Assembly: GCF_005405465.1 (NCBI RefSeq)
Contig: NZ_BJEC01000003.1
Location: 1 to 64,000, forward strand
Length of the DNA stretch: 64,000 bases
Direction of reading: 5' to 3'
Source: Weissella thailandensis
GTDB lineage: Bacteria > Bacillota > Bacilli > Lactobacillales > Lactobacillaceae
The translations under genes were made by a program, and so were the position numbers. The notes under the pieces were generated by a model. It saw nothing but the letters and a program-made list of their open reading frames with translations. It did not search any database and was not told where the DNA came from. Shown piece by piece: positions 21,069 to 29,414 of the stretch. Position 1 is the stretch's first letter, and every line of letters starts with the position of its first letter.

Positions 21069-22199
21069 TTAATAAGTTCTAACTGGCGTAATCAGTTGAA
21101 TAAAGTTTGTTTCATTATTTGTTGGCACTAATGTGAATGGATCCAAAGCTGTTTTAAAGCCAATTTGAATTTGTTCATCCCCAAATGAACGTAATGCTTC
21201 ACGCATGTAATCTGGGTTAAATGAAATCGTCAAATCATCACCAGCTGTTTCAGCAGCAAAAATTTGCTCTTCAACGCGACCAACTTCTGGTGAATTTGAT
21301 GAAATCAAAGACTTTTCACTAGCAATTGCAAATTGAATAACATTTGAACGACCTTCGTGACTCAGCAAAGCAGCACGTTCAATTGTTTGTAGTAAATCAC
21401 GTGCATTGATCGTCAAAGTTGTACGCTTTTCAGTTGGAATCAACCGTGATGCATCAGGGTAATTTCCTTCTAACAAGCGTGAATAAAAGGTTGTATTTTC
21501 TCCTAATTGGAAAATAACTTGATTTTCGGCAACGCGAACGTCAACTTTTTCAACTTCATCCAGCATTGCTTGTAGTTGTGTTAATGAAGTTCCTGGCACG
21601 ATGATGTCTGCATTGACATCTGAGTCATCAAAGGCAACTGAACGTTGTGCTAAACGATGACGATCAGTTGCAACGGCTGTTAGATTACCGCCTGCAAGAA
21701 TAAAGTGAACACCCGTTAATATGGGTTGACTTAATTGCTTTGAAACCGCAATTACGGTTTGACGGATAATTTCATCTAATGTATCAGCAGATAACGTCAA
21801 ATCATTACGAACCTCAATTTCAGGGAGGTGTGGATAATTATTGGCGTCTTGCCCATTAATATTAAATTCAGCATTTTCAGATGCAATTTTTGTTTGTAAA
21901 CCAGAAGTGTTAGTCAACTTAAATGTTTCACCAGGTAGTCGCTTAACAATATTTGAAAAGAAAGTGGCTGGTAAAACAATGGCACCTGATTCGACAATTT
22001 GTAATTTGGCTTCATCATCATTAACTGGAATCAAGATTTCAATTGAAATATCCGTGTTTGATCCAGTTAATGTCAATCCTGTTTCATCAAGAACTAATTT
22101 GATCCCTTTTAAGATCGTCATTGATGTTCGTGAAGAAATAGCACGATTAACATTATTCATTGCTTTTATAAAAGCTGCTCGATTAATTGTAAATTCCAT
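21069..22199 (-). CDS. dnaN: DNA polymerase III beta sliding clamp
   Basis: The 376-residue clamp encircles DNA and tethers the replicative polymerase. It reads as three tandem clamp folds (about 1-125, 126-245, 246-376) with FTINRAAFIKAMNNVNRAIS at the start and the family ending FTLVPTNNETNFIQLITPVRTY. It lies downstream of dnaA with a 202-bp gap that carries DnaA boxes. Confidence 0.98.
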   Translation of the reverse strand: MEFTINRAAFIKAMNNVNRAISSRTSMTILKGIKLVLDETGLTLTGSNTDISIEILIPVNDDEAKLQIVESGAIVLPATFFSNIVKRLPGETFKLTNTSGLQTKIASENAEFNINGQDANNYPHLPEIEVRNDLTLSADTLDEIIRQTVIAVSKQLSQPILTGVHFILAGGNLTAVATDRHRLAQRSVAFDDSDVNADIIVPGTSLTQLQAMLDEVEKVDVRVAENQVIFQLGENTTFYSRLLEGNYPDASRLIPTEKRTTLTINARDLLQTIERAALLSHEGRSNVIQFAIASEKSLISSNSPEVGRVEEQIFAAETAGDDLTISFNPDYMREALRSFGDEQIQIGFKTALDPFTLVPTNNETNFIQLITPVRTY

Positions 22200-22289
22200 A
22201 AGATCTCCTCAATGCACAAAAACATAATTATGAAGTGCGTAATGCCTTACTTAATTATAAATAAAAAAGATAATAATAGTAATAAGGGG

Positions 22290-22391
22290 TGTGGAAATTG
22301 TGGATAACCATAATCTATACCATTACACCACGGATTGGTCTATGTATAGAAACCTGTGGATAACTTTTGGATAGTTAGTGAATTATTCACA
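22290..22391. promoter_or_regulatory. DnaA boxes between dnaA and dnaN
   Basis: Two perfect TGTGGATAA boxes (22299-22307, 22355-22363) and TTATTCACA at 22383-22391, plus a weaker TGTGGAAAT at 22290. They form the dnaA-downstream part of a bipartite origin as known in Bacillus and lactic acid bacteria, and probably contribute to control of dnaN. Confidence 0.8.
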
Positions 22392-22401
22392 ACGTCATTT
22401 C

Positions 22402-23814
22402 TTACCCATTGTTCAATTCTTCACGAATGTTTTGTACTTGTTCAGCTAAAATACTATCATTTTCGATGGCATTTTCAATTTTTTCAGTAGAATGCATGAC
22501 TGTTGTATGGTCCTTGCCACCAAATGAACGACCGATTTGAGGTAAGGAATCCTGTGTTAGTTCGCGGGCAATATACATTGCAATTTGGCGTGGGACAACA
22601 ATTTCCTTATTACGCTTTTTACCATTTAGATCTTGAACAGTGACGTTAAAGAACTTAGCGACTGCTTCTTGAATGATTGGAATGGTAATCGCACGTTGTC
22701 GTTTGAAGTTCATGGCTTCTAATATTGTACGGGCAGTTTCAACTGTAATCGGTACATTTGAAAAACGCATTTTTCCAACAACTTGGTTGAACACACCTTC
22801 TAGATCACGAACGTTGGTATCTACGGCAGCCGCGATTTCATCGATAACATCATTTGGAATGCTGAGATTTTCGAGATCAGACTTGTTTCTCAAAATAGCA
22901 ACACGTGTTGGTAAGTCAGGCTTGGTAATATTTGCTGAGTATCCTTGACCGAAACGAGTAACTAGTCGCATTTCTAGTCCAGGAATTTCTTTTGGTAATT
23001 TATCAGATGTGAGGACAATTTGGTGGTTTTCACGAGTTATTGCATTAAATGTATTGAAAAACTCTTCTTGTATTTTTTCTTTACCAGCCAAGAACTGCAC
23101 ATCATCGACCATAAGTAAATCGGTTGATCGGTATTCGCGTTTAAAAGCTTCGGTTTCTTTTTGGCCACGACGTAGTGCTTCAGTAAAGTCATTGATGAAA
23201 TCTTCGGTTGTAATAAATTTGACGTTTGCATCAGGCGTACGTTCTAATACTTTGTTACCAATTGCTTGCATCAAGTGGGTTTTACCCAAACCAACGCCAC
23301 CATATATAAGAAGTGGATTCCATTGTGTACCTGGTTTATCGGCTACTGCTTGTGCAACAGCATAGGCTTCCCGGTTTTCATCAGAAGAAACAAATGTTTC
23401 GAAGCGGAATTCTGGATTGAGAATTGATTGGGTTACAAATTCAGATGCCAAACTGTCTTTGCTTTGTTGTTGCTCTTTTTCTTCATCTTTATCTTCTGGT
23501 AAGTCAAATAATGTTGTTGGTGTTGGCGAAACATATGTTACTGAAGGAATGATGAATGTTGGTTGTCCCGTTAACTTTAGCGTCGCAGTCATGGCGGCTT
23601 GCATGAAAGCTTGGTAATACGAACTACTTGCGTTCAACCATTCTGATGCAACTTGTTCGTATGCGGTGGTTAACTGTAAGGTTACCGTATTATTTTCGTT
23701 TTCAACCAGTTGCAATGGTTTGAGCGTATCAACGTAATTTGTATATGAAAAGCCTTGCGAGATTGTTTGACGTAGCTCTTCTTTAATGGCGTTCCAAAGT
23801 TGGATAGGATCCAT
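22402..23814 (-). CDS. dnaA: Chromosomal replication initiator DnaA
   Basis: The 470-residue AAA+ initiator binds the boxes on both sides of its gene and opens oriC. It shows domain I (WNAIKEELRQ, residues about 5-85), a short Glu/Gln-rich linker, Walker A GGVGLGKTHLMQA, Walker B LLMVDDVQFLAGKE, and the C-terminal DNA-binding signature GGKDHTTVMHSTEKI. The ATG at 23814 follows AAAGGAGGTTACC; a longer in-frame extension to 23895 is spurious. It is divergent from rpmH across the origin, and DnaA boxes in its leader imply autoregulation. Confidence 0.98.
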   Translation of the reverse strand: MDPIQLWNAIKEELRQTISQGFSYTNYVDTLKPLQLVENENNTVTLQLTTAYEQVASEWLNASSSYYQAFMQAAMTATLKLTGQPTFIIPSVTYVSPTPTTLFDLPEDKDEEKEQQQSKDSLASEFVTQSILNPEFRFETFVSSDENREAYAVAQAVADKPGTQWNPLLIYGGVGLGKTHLMQAIGNKVLERTPDANVKFITTEDFINDFTEALRRGQKETEAFKREYRSTDLLMVDDVQFLAGKEKIQEEFFNTFNAITRENHQIVLTSDKLPKEIPGLEMRLVTRFGQGYSANITKPDLPTRVAILRNKSDLENLSIPNDVIDEIAAAVDTNVRDLEGVFNQVVGKMRFSNVPITVETARTILEAMNFKRQRAITIPIIQEAVAKFFNVTVQDLNGKKRNKEIVVPRQIAMYIARELTQDSLPQIGRSFGGKDHTTVMHSTEKIENAIENDSILAEQVQNIREELNNG

Positions 23815-23819
23815 TTGGT

Positions 23820-24410
23820 AACCTCCTTTAAAATTTTTATATATTTTGTGGGTTTTCCACAGGACGTTTGCTGAATTTATTTTCATAAATAGCACAATTC
23901 GACAAATTTCATTTTATCAGTATGTGGATAAGTTTTCCACAAGGAATATGCTTGTTATATTAATGATTTACACCACTTTAGGTAACAATTCGGTAGATTC
24001 ACAGGCTGTGGAAATCTAAATATGAGTTATCAACTGGATGTGAAACAAATTTTTAGGCCAATTCTGGAAATTTTGGATAACTTAGGGGAAAATAGAGAAA
24101 TATACAAGCAGTTGTTAACAACCAAAGCTTGTCATAATAGTTTATAAATTAGTTATGCACATATCCACAGGGTAATCAGTGGTTGGTTTTCCCGATATGT
24201 GGAACATGTGGATAAACTGTGGATTATGGGGAAAACTCATGTAACGCTCCGTTATGTTAATTATTTTTATTAACATAACTCTCTGTTAGATTTTGGAAAA
24301 CTTTTGGAAAAAGATAATTATATAAAATATAAAATTTTTTTAAAGGCAGTTGGTGATCATGCTATTTTTTCAGTTTAAAAGTACTTAAGAAAGCATAAAA
24401 TGCTTAATAT
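23820..24410. other. Chromosomal replication origin (oriC) between dnaA and rpmH
   Basis: This non-coding stretch holds perfect DnaA boxes at 23923-23931 and 24207-24215 (TGTGGATAA), near-perfect ones at 23853-23861 and 23933-23941 (TTTTCCACA), 24153-24161 (TTATGCACA), 24161-24169 (ATATCCACA) and 24218-24226 (TGTGGATTA), and several weaker matches. An AT-rich run at 24241-24350 is a good unwinding element. Gene order (dnaA on one side, rpmH-rnpA-yidC on the other) and the change of main coding strand support origin function. Confidence 0.92.
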
Positions 24411-24412
24411 TC

Positions 24413-24441
24413 TTGATTTGGTTAATTTGTGATGGTACAAT
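24413..24441 (+). promoter_or_regulatory. Promoter of rpmH
   Basis: TTGATT (24413-24418), a 17-bp spacer, and TACAAT (24436-24441) with an extended TGG just before it. A hairpin of GGTTTGGCCTTG with its near-complement follows in the leader (about 24455-24485). Confidence 0.7.
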
Positions 24442-24511
24442 TGAATACGAATTGTGGTTTGGCCTTGCCAACCGCAGGCCAAATCTAACTACGAATGGGA
24501 GGTGTATTCAT

Positions 24512-24646
24512 ATGAAGCGTACATACCAACCTAAGAAGCGTCACCGCGAACGCGTACATGGTTTCCGCAAGCGCATGAACACTAGTAACGGTCGCAAGGT
24601 GCTAGCACGTCGCCGCCAAAAGGGCCGCAAGGTATTGTCAGCCTAA
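24512..24646 (+). CDS. rpmH: 50S ribosomal protein L34
   Basis: The 44-residue, very basic protein of the large ribosomal subunit starts [20 protein letters not shown] and ends GRKVLSA, matching bacterial L34 over its whole length. The ATG at 24512 follows GGGAGGTG. It leads the rpmH-rnpA-yidC cluster that flanks oriC in most bacteria. Confidence 0.98.
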   Translation: MKRTYQPKKRHRERVHGFRKRMNTSNGRKVLARRRQKGRKVLSA

Positions 24647-24754
24647 TTAGGTCAGGCCTTCTATTAGGATTACTGATAATGATCGCGCATGAGTCGGCTT
24701 TTTGGCTGATTCGTGCGTTTTCTTTTGTCGTGAAAAAGTTTGGAGCAAAAACAA

Positions 24755-25111
24755 ATGCGTAAGAGTTACCGTGTAAAAAAAGAAGCTGATTTTCAATTAG
24801 TTTTTGAACAGCATCACTCGGTCGCAAATAAAATGTTTATTGTTTACACAATGACGCGTGAACAACCGACCCACTTTCGTCTAGGAATTTCTATTTCTAA
24901 AAAAGTGGGTCTACGTGGTCATGAGCGTGTGTGGGTAAAACGTCGTATTCGTCAAAGTGTTTTGGAATTTAAGCCAAAAATGCGTTCGGATATTGATATT
25001 TTAGTTATTGCACGTCCATCGGCACATGATCAAGACATGGCGATCATCAAAAAGAATTTAGAACACGTTTTTAAGTTAGCAAATGTTTTTGTTGATGAGG
25101 AAACGAAATAA
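24755..25111 (+). CDS. rnpA: Ribonuclease P protein component
   Basis: The 118-residue basic protein helps the RNase P RNA bind precursor tRNA and trim its 5' end. Family features are the start MRKSYRVKKEADFQLVFE, the FRLGISISKKVG strand and the RNR-type helix (VWVKRRIRQSVLEF). The ATG at 24755 follows TTGGAGC; a TTG at 24740 is an unlikely alternative. It sits between rpmH and yidC in the same operon. Confidence 0.96.
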   Translation: MRKSYRVKKEADFQLVFEQHHSVANKMFIVYTMTREQPTHFRLGISISKKVGLRGHERVWVKRRIRQSVLEFKPKMRSDIDILVIARPSAHDQDMAIIKKNLEHVFKLANVFVDEETK

Positions 25112-25138
25112 AAAACTACTATAATATGGAGAGAACGA

Positions 25139-25972
25139 ATGCAGACTCTTAGAAAAATGTTTACAATGCGTTCGGCAATTACAGCACTTGTTGCATTATT
25201 GATTATGGTTATTGCAGCAGTGATGTATGATGGACATGTCGCAGGCGACAGTTTCTGGCGTGGTATCATTATTGCTAACTTCTCACGTTCAATTTTAGGT
25301 GTATCAGCTTGGTTTGGTGATAACTATGGTTTTGGAATCATTATTTTCACCGTACTGATTCGTTTATTGATCCTACCTTTGATGGTTTATCAAACGGGAT
25401 CAATGCGCAAAATGCAAGAAATTGGACCTGAGTTAAAGAAGTTACAACAAAAGTACTCAAGTCGTGATCCTGAAACAATGCAGGCAATGCAAGCAGAACA
25501 AAAGAAACTGTATAAAGATGCAGGTGTCAATCCTTTTGCTAGCTTTATTCCGCTACTTGTTCAAATGCCAATTTTGATTGCCTTGTATACGGCTATTCGT
25601 ACGACAAAAGTGTTGGAGACGGGAACTTTCTTCTGGGTACAACTTGGAGAACGTGATCCTTACTTCATCCTGCCAATCTTGGCAGCTTTGTTTACGTTTG
25701 CTTCATCATACTTAGTGATGATGGGACAGCCCGAAAAGAATGGTATGACAACATCAATGACATATGTTATGCCAATTATGATTTTCATCTTTGCCATTTC
25801 AGTGCCTTCTGCCCTATCACTTTACTGGGTGATTTCAAATGCGTTCCAAGTTGCCCAAACTTGGACAATTCAAAACCCATTTGAAATACGTCGTGAACGT
25901 GAAGCAAAGAAAGAAGCTGAACGTGCTAAGCAACGTGCAATACGTAAAGCAGTACGGCGTCATAAGCGTTAA
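25139..25972 (+). CDS. yidC: Membrane protein insertase YidC/OxaA
   Basis: The 277-residue insertase helps membrane proteins fold into the lipid bilayer, alone or with Sec. It has an N-terminal helix (about 12-30) and about four core helices, with MRKMQEIGPELKKLQQKY as the cytosolic coiled hairpin and a basic C-terminal tail (REREAKKEAERAKQRAIRK) that contacts ribosomes. Gram-positive YidC proteins usually begin with a lipobox; none is visible here, in line with other proteins of this window. It is 27 bp after rnpA. Confidence 0.95.
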   Translation: MQTLRKMFTMRSAITALVALLIMVIAAVMYDGHVAGDSFWRGIIIANFSRSILGVSAWFGDNYGFGIIIFTVLIRLLILPLMVYQTGSMRKMQEIGPELKKLQQKYSSRDPETMQAMQAEQKKLYKDAGVNPFASFIPLLVQMPILIALYTAIRTTKVLETGTFFWVQLGERDPYFILPILAALFTFASSYLVMMGQPEKNGMTTSMTYVMPIMIFIFAISVPSALSLYWVISNAFQVAQTWTIQNPFEIRREREAKKEAERAKQRAIRKAVRRHKR

Positions 25973-25984
25973 TTATCAATAATA

Positions 25985-26026
25985 AATAGTCAGAATGAAG
26001 GTACAATACTTTGTTCTGGCTATTTT
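25985..26026 (+). terminator. Terminator of rpmH-rnpA-yidC
   Basis: AATAGTCAGAA (25985-25995) pairs, with one G-U, with TTCTGGCTATT (26014-26024), followed by TTTATT. Confidence 0.75.
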
Positions 26027-26128
26027 TATTTACGATTGATGGATTAATCTATTTTTAATTTAAAACCCTTATAGTATTAATTATGGTAAAATTAAGCATT
26101 GATAATAATATTTATAAGGAGCGTACCC

Positions 26129-26758
26129 ATGAAAGCATTTCGTGAAATAATGTCTTGGGTTATTCCAATTTTGGTCGGATTACTTATCGCTTTTGGGGTA
26201 AGGTCTGTTTGGTTTACCATGGTTAAAGTTGATGGCTCATCAATGGATCCAAATCTAACCAATAGCGAACGAGTTTTTGTTTTTAGGACGGATAAAATAA
26301 AAACAGAAACGATTCATCGTGGTAGCGTTGTTGTTTTTGACGCTTACGGTGAAGATCCAACCGCAACTGAAAGTAAGGATTATGTGAAGCGTGTCATTGG
26401 ATTACCTGGTGATACGGTTAGTGCCGTTGACGGTGTTCTTAAAGTAAATGGCAAAGTTGTTGATCAGGATTACATTTCTGAATCAGAACAAGCAGCTACC
26501 AACAACGTCAACCAAGTTGGTAATTGGTCATCACTTAAGCAATTGGGTGATCGACAAGGTTGGACCGGCAAAAAGACGGTTAAAGTACCAGCTGGTAAGT
26601 ACTTTGTACTAGGTGATCACCGAACGGTTTCTAATGATTCTCGTTATTGGGGATTTGTAGATAACGATAAAGTACTCGGTGTTGTTAAGGTACCATTCTG
26701 GGGTAACGATACTAAGAAACAAAATATTAATACGGCTTGGAAGTCGTATTTTGAATAA
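26129..26758 (+). CDS. lepB: Signal peptidase I
   Basis: The 209-residue membrane protease removes signal peptides from secreted proteins. One N-terminal anchor (residues about 9-28) leads into the catalytic domain: Ser38 in VDGSSMDP, Lys87 in DYVKRVIGLPGD, and the later boxes GKYFVLGDHRTVSNDSRYWG. Size and boxes match Gram-positive S26 enzymes. The ATG at 26129 follows AAGGAGCG. It is a single gene with a terminator behind it. Confidence 0.95.
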   Translation: MKAFREIMSWVIPILVGLLIAFGVRSVWFTMVKVDGSSMDPNLTNSERVFVFRTDKIKTETIHRGSVVVFDAYGEDPTATESKDYVKRVIGLPGDTVSAVDGVLKVNGKVVDQDYISESEQAATNNVNQVGNWSSLKQLGDRQGWTGKKTVKVPAGKYFVLGDHRTVSNDSRYWGFVDNDKVLGVVKVPFWGNDTKKQNINTAWKSYFE

Positions 26759-26770
26759 AAGTAGTTAGAC

Positions 26771-26813
26771 AAATAAGCCTCACGACATGGATCCATGTCC
26801 TGAGGCTTATTTT
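26771..26813. terminator. Bidirectional intrinsic terminator
   Basis: AAATAAGCCTCA pairs with TGAGGCTTATTTT around an inner perfect palindrome ACATGGATCCATGT. It ends lepB and the convergent thioredoxin-like gene, whose stop codon overlaps its edge. Confidence 0.85.
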
Positions 26814-27226
26814 ATGAAATAACGTTTGTCATGATGTATTTGAATTAAGCAAGTGTTCTTTTCGAAATGATTTGTATCACAGATAAACCGTTGTAAGTCT
26901 GAGTCCAATGAGTATCTATCAGTGTTGAAATAGTAGACAGTTTGTTGCCGTGACAATTGTTTAATAACTGGTGATAATTTTCGAGAATAAAGATTTGTCG
27001 GACAACCAATAAAAATATAGTAGGCTTGAGAAAACTGCCCTTTCATGAGGGCCTTTAATTGGACATTATTAATTGGATATGTCTGTTGTAAGTTTATGCG
27101 ATATTCATTTGGTTGTATTGTTGTTATTTTATATTCTGCTTGCTGTCTATAGTAATTAATGGAAATTATTATTCCGAATACTAATATGAAGATAAAATTT
27201 ATAGGTATTAACAGTTTATTTTTCAT
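26807..27226 (-). CDS. Membrane-anchored thioredoxin-like protein (bacteriocin-accessory-like)
   Basis: The 139-residue protein has one N-terminal membrane helix (about 5-24) and an extracellular thioredoxin-like domain with YYIFIGCPTNLYSRKLSP, which resembles the active-site strand of bacteriocin transport-accessory proteins (PedC/BrcD type). The usual CxxC is altered: a Cys lies ahead of the site and a Ser (YS) is found where the second Cys is expected, so redox activity is doubtful. Start is ATG 27226 or GTG 27235; the ribosome site is weak. A 56-codon membrane gene lies just upstream on the same strand. Confidence 0.6.
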   Translation of the reverse strand: MKNKLLIPINFIFILVFGIIISINYYRQQAEYKITTIQPNEYRINLQQTYPINNVQLKALMKGQFSQAYYIFIGCPTNLYSRKLSPVIKQLSRQQTVYYFNTDRYSLDSDLQRFICDTNHFEKNTCLIQIHHDKRYFIK

Positions 27227-27274
27227 ATCTACCACTTAAAAAGTATGTTTTTTAAAAAATTGAGAACGACACCT

Positions 27275-27445
27275 TTATGATAGAAGAATGTTTAACAGGG
27301 CTAAATTAATTGCTCCCCAAGCTATGTTAATCCCGGGTCCATAGAGATTAATATATAATGTCCATAGATATTCAGCCGTAGAAATTAGAAATAAAAGAAG
27401 TAACCAAATTCGTTTTTTATGAAATAACTTGGGGATGCTTTGCAT
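27275..27445 (-). CDS. Small membrane protein, 56 residues, unknown function
   Basis: An ATG at 27445 behind AGAGGT (8-base spacing) opens a 56-codon frame ending at TAA 27277-27275. The product starts MQSIPKLFHKKRIWLLLLFL and contains two hydrophobic segments (about 13-34 and 40-55) with GPGINIAWGAINLALLN. It lies 48 bp upstream of the thioredoxin-like gene, so the two probably form one unit. It might be a bacteriocin immunity or bacteriocin-like peptide, but I cannot assign it. Confidence 0.5.
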   Translation of the reverse strand: MQSIPKLFHKKRIWLLLLFLISTAEYLWTLYINLYGPGINIAWGAINLALLNILLS

Positions 27446-27573
27446 GTAAAGTACCTCTGTTCATAGTCGTTTATTTTTAAAAAGCTTAACATGTATAGCC
27501 AAATAACTGGACACAAATTAATAATCGTCCATTTTTAAACAGTGTATACTATAAAATGAACGGAGGTACTGTC

Positions 27574-28380
27574 ATGCAGTTAGGATTAAAGGCTAGCACT
27601 AATAAGAATCAAATTGATGATCGATTAAAGTATCATCCTGATGTATTTGAATTTCATTTAACAGATCAAGACTTTACAAGAGATGGTTGGCAACATTTAT
27701 TAAAAATGGTGGCTTATGTTAGTGATCAAGTCCCCCACATCGTTTTTCATCATCCCATGAAATGGCATGATCAACGTTGCGAGTTATATACTAATCCAGC
27801 AATCAATCCAGAATTGTATCGATTTGTTATCCAAAGTGCTGAGCGTTTAATCAAGTTGGCGGCACAAACTAATAGTTATGCATTAGTCCATGGGGCTTAT
27901 AAATCTGCGACAAGTGATATTATGACCCAATGGCCAACAATTGCGACAGCACAAGATGCAGTGTTTGATGCCATGTCACGGTTAAGAGAGATTGCGCCCG
28001 AAAATGTTGTTTTTGAGAATGGGATTTCACCAGTTTACTGGTATGGTGATCCAACATTTGAAGACAGGATTATTCAAGCCGACCTCCCCTTGGCATTTGA
28101 TGTTAGCCATGCCTTTATTTCGGTCCAGGCTGATAATGACGCACTAATTGCGAGCCTAAAACATCTCAACCCACAAGTGAAACATTATCATTTAGTTGAT
28201 TCGATGGGTAAAGACCATGATAGTCTGCCATTAGGGACTGGATTGGTAGACTGGCAGCGCGTGATTGGTGAATTAAATCCAGCAGCTAGTCGAATTTATG
28301 AAATTAATTTGGCTGATCAAGGAAATTGCCAAGAAATGATGGCGAGTCACCAATATTTAACACAAATTGCTGACGAATGA
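27574..28380 (+). CDS. TIM-barrel protein, xylose isomerase/AP endonuclease-2-like
   Basis: The 268-residue protein reads as a TIM barrel of the sugar-phosphate isomerase/epimerase (AP endonuclease family 2) superfamily. Candidate metal ligands are in IVFHHPMKWHD, ALVHGAYKS, VVFENGIS (Glu), LAFDVSHAF (Asp and His) and KHYHLVDS. No closer family is recognised, so isomerase, epimerase or nuclease activity are all open. The ATG at 27574 follows CGGAGG. It is monocistronic with a strong terminator. Confidence 0.7.
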   Translation: MQLGLKASTNKNQIDDRLKYHPDVFEFHLTDQDFTRDGWQHLLKMVAYVSDQVPHIVFHHPMKWHDQRCELYTNPAINPELYRFVIQSAERLIKLAAQTNSYALVHGAYKSATSDIMTQWPTIATAQDAVFDAMSRLREIAPENVVFENGISPVYWYGDPTFEDRIIQADLPLAFDVSHAFISVQADNDALIASLKHLNPQVKHYHLVDSMGKDHDSLPLGTGLVDWQRVIGELNPAASRIYEINLADQGNCQEMMASHQYLTQIADE

Positions 28381-28400
28381 TTAAATATCTGAATGATATA

Positions 28401-28444
28401 AAAAGCTCAAATCTTACCTAAAATTGTAGGATTTGAGCTTTTTT
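28401..28444 (+). terminator. Terminator of the TIM-barrel gene
   Basis: AAAAGCTCAAATC (28401-28413) pairs with GATTTGAGCTTTT (ending at 28443), followed by more T. Confidence 0.85.
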
Positions 28445-28486
28445 ATATATGGTTTTGTGACTTAAAAAGATAACTTTTTTATTTTC

Positions 28487-28535
28487 TTGAAAAAGCAAGA
28501 TATGCCCTCTATACTGATAAATGAAAGCGTTTCCA
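28487..28535 (+). promoter_or_regulatory. Promoter with overlapping CcpA (cre) site
   Basis: TTGAAA (28487-28492), a 17-bp spacer, TATACT (28510-28515), and just downstream TGAAAGCGTTTCCA (28522-28535), which fits 13 of 14 positions of the cre consensus WGWAARCGYTWWCW. A cre at the transcript start predicts repression of the amino-acid transporter genes by CcpA during growth on rich sugar. Confidence 0.75.
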
Positions 28536-28551
28536 AAAAGGAGTAAGGCAT

Positions 28552-29403
28552 ATGGTTAAGAAAAAAGTTAGTTTGGTAGTGGGAGTCGCAACAATAGCTG
28601 CTGCGGGGTTATTAACAGTGGGATATAGCCAAAAAGTGAGCAGTAATTCAGCGGATAAGGCGACACTGAAAGTCGCGACGTCGGGGACACTGTATCCGAC
28701 TTCATATCATGACTCAAAGTCGAAAAAGTTAACGGGTTATGATATCGAAGTAGTTCGTGCTGTGGCCAAAAAAATGGGACGCAAAGTTGAATTTAAGCAG
28801 TTGAATGTCGACGGTCAACTAACGGCTGTCAAAACGGGCAAGGTTGATATGGCAGCTAATGATATTGGTATTTCGCCACAACGTAAGAAATCATATCGGC
28901 TCTCAACCCCATACAAGCACTCGTTTAACAGTATTATTGTTCGTAAAAGTGATAGCTCGGGAATCAATTCTTGGGATGATATCAAGGGTAAAAAAGCTGC
29001 TGGTGAAGCGGGTACAAGTTACCAGCGTTTAGCCAAACAACTTGATGCGAAGACGGTTAACTACAATAATGTTTCAAATGATGTCTACCTCCGTGATGTT
29101 AAAAATGGGCGTACTGATTTCATTATGAACGATTATTATCTACAAAAACTTGCCTTAAAAGCGGTTCCTAATAATGATCTAAAAATTAAGAAAAACATGT
29201 ATTTTAAAACGAAAGATGATGGCTCAGGTACTGGAATTTTGATGAAAAAGGATAATAAAAAGCTTGCCAAGCAAGTAAATAAGGCGCTGGCATCCCTCAA
29301 AAAAGATGGCACGTTAAAGGATTTGTCTGAAAAATTTTATGATGCAGATGTGACTAAGAAGCCAAATGTTCATATTTCAAAGAATTTTACGATTAAGGAC
29401 TAA
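28552..29403 (+). CDS. Amino-acid ABC transporter substrate-binding protein
   Basis: The 283-residue extracellular binding protein belongs to family 3 (SBP_bac_3): TLKVATSGTLYPTSYHD, then LTGYDIEVVRAVAKKMGRKVEF, and GRTDFIMNDYYLQ near the hinge. It probably binds a polar amino acid or cystine; ligand not assignable. The N-terminal helix ends LLTVGYSQ, with Tyr where lipoproteins have the lipobox Cys, so membrane anchoring must be by the uncleaved helix or not at all. ATG 28552 follows AAAGGAG. The permease gene follows at 11 bp. Confidence 0.88.
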   Translation: MVKKKVSLVVGVATIAAAGLLTVGYSQKVSSNSADKATLKVATSGTLYPTSYHDSKSKKLTGYDIEVVRAVAKKMGRKVEFKQLNVDGQLTAVKTGKVDMAANDIGISPQRKKSYRLSTPYKHSFNSIIVRKSDSSGINSWDDIKGKKAAGEAGTSYQRLAKQLDAKTVNYNNVSNDVYLRDVKNGRTDFIMNDYYLQKLALKAVPNNDLKIKKNMYFKTKDDGSGTGILMKKDNKKLAKQVNKALASLKKDGTLKDLSEKFYDADVTKKPNVHISKNFTIKD

Positions 29404-29414
29404 GGGAAGTGCTG

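Noticed and set aside
24582-24827. 81-codon open frame opposite rpmH-rnpA
   Set aside because: It is antisense to two certain genes, with no ribosome site and no family resemblance.
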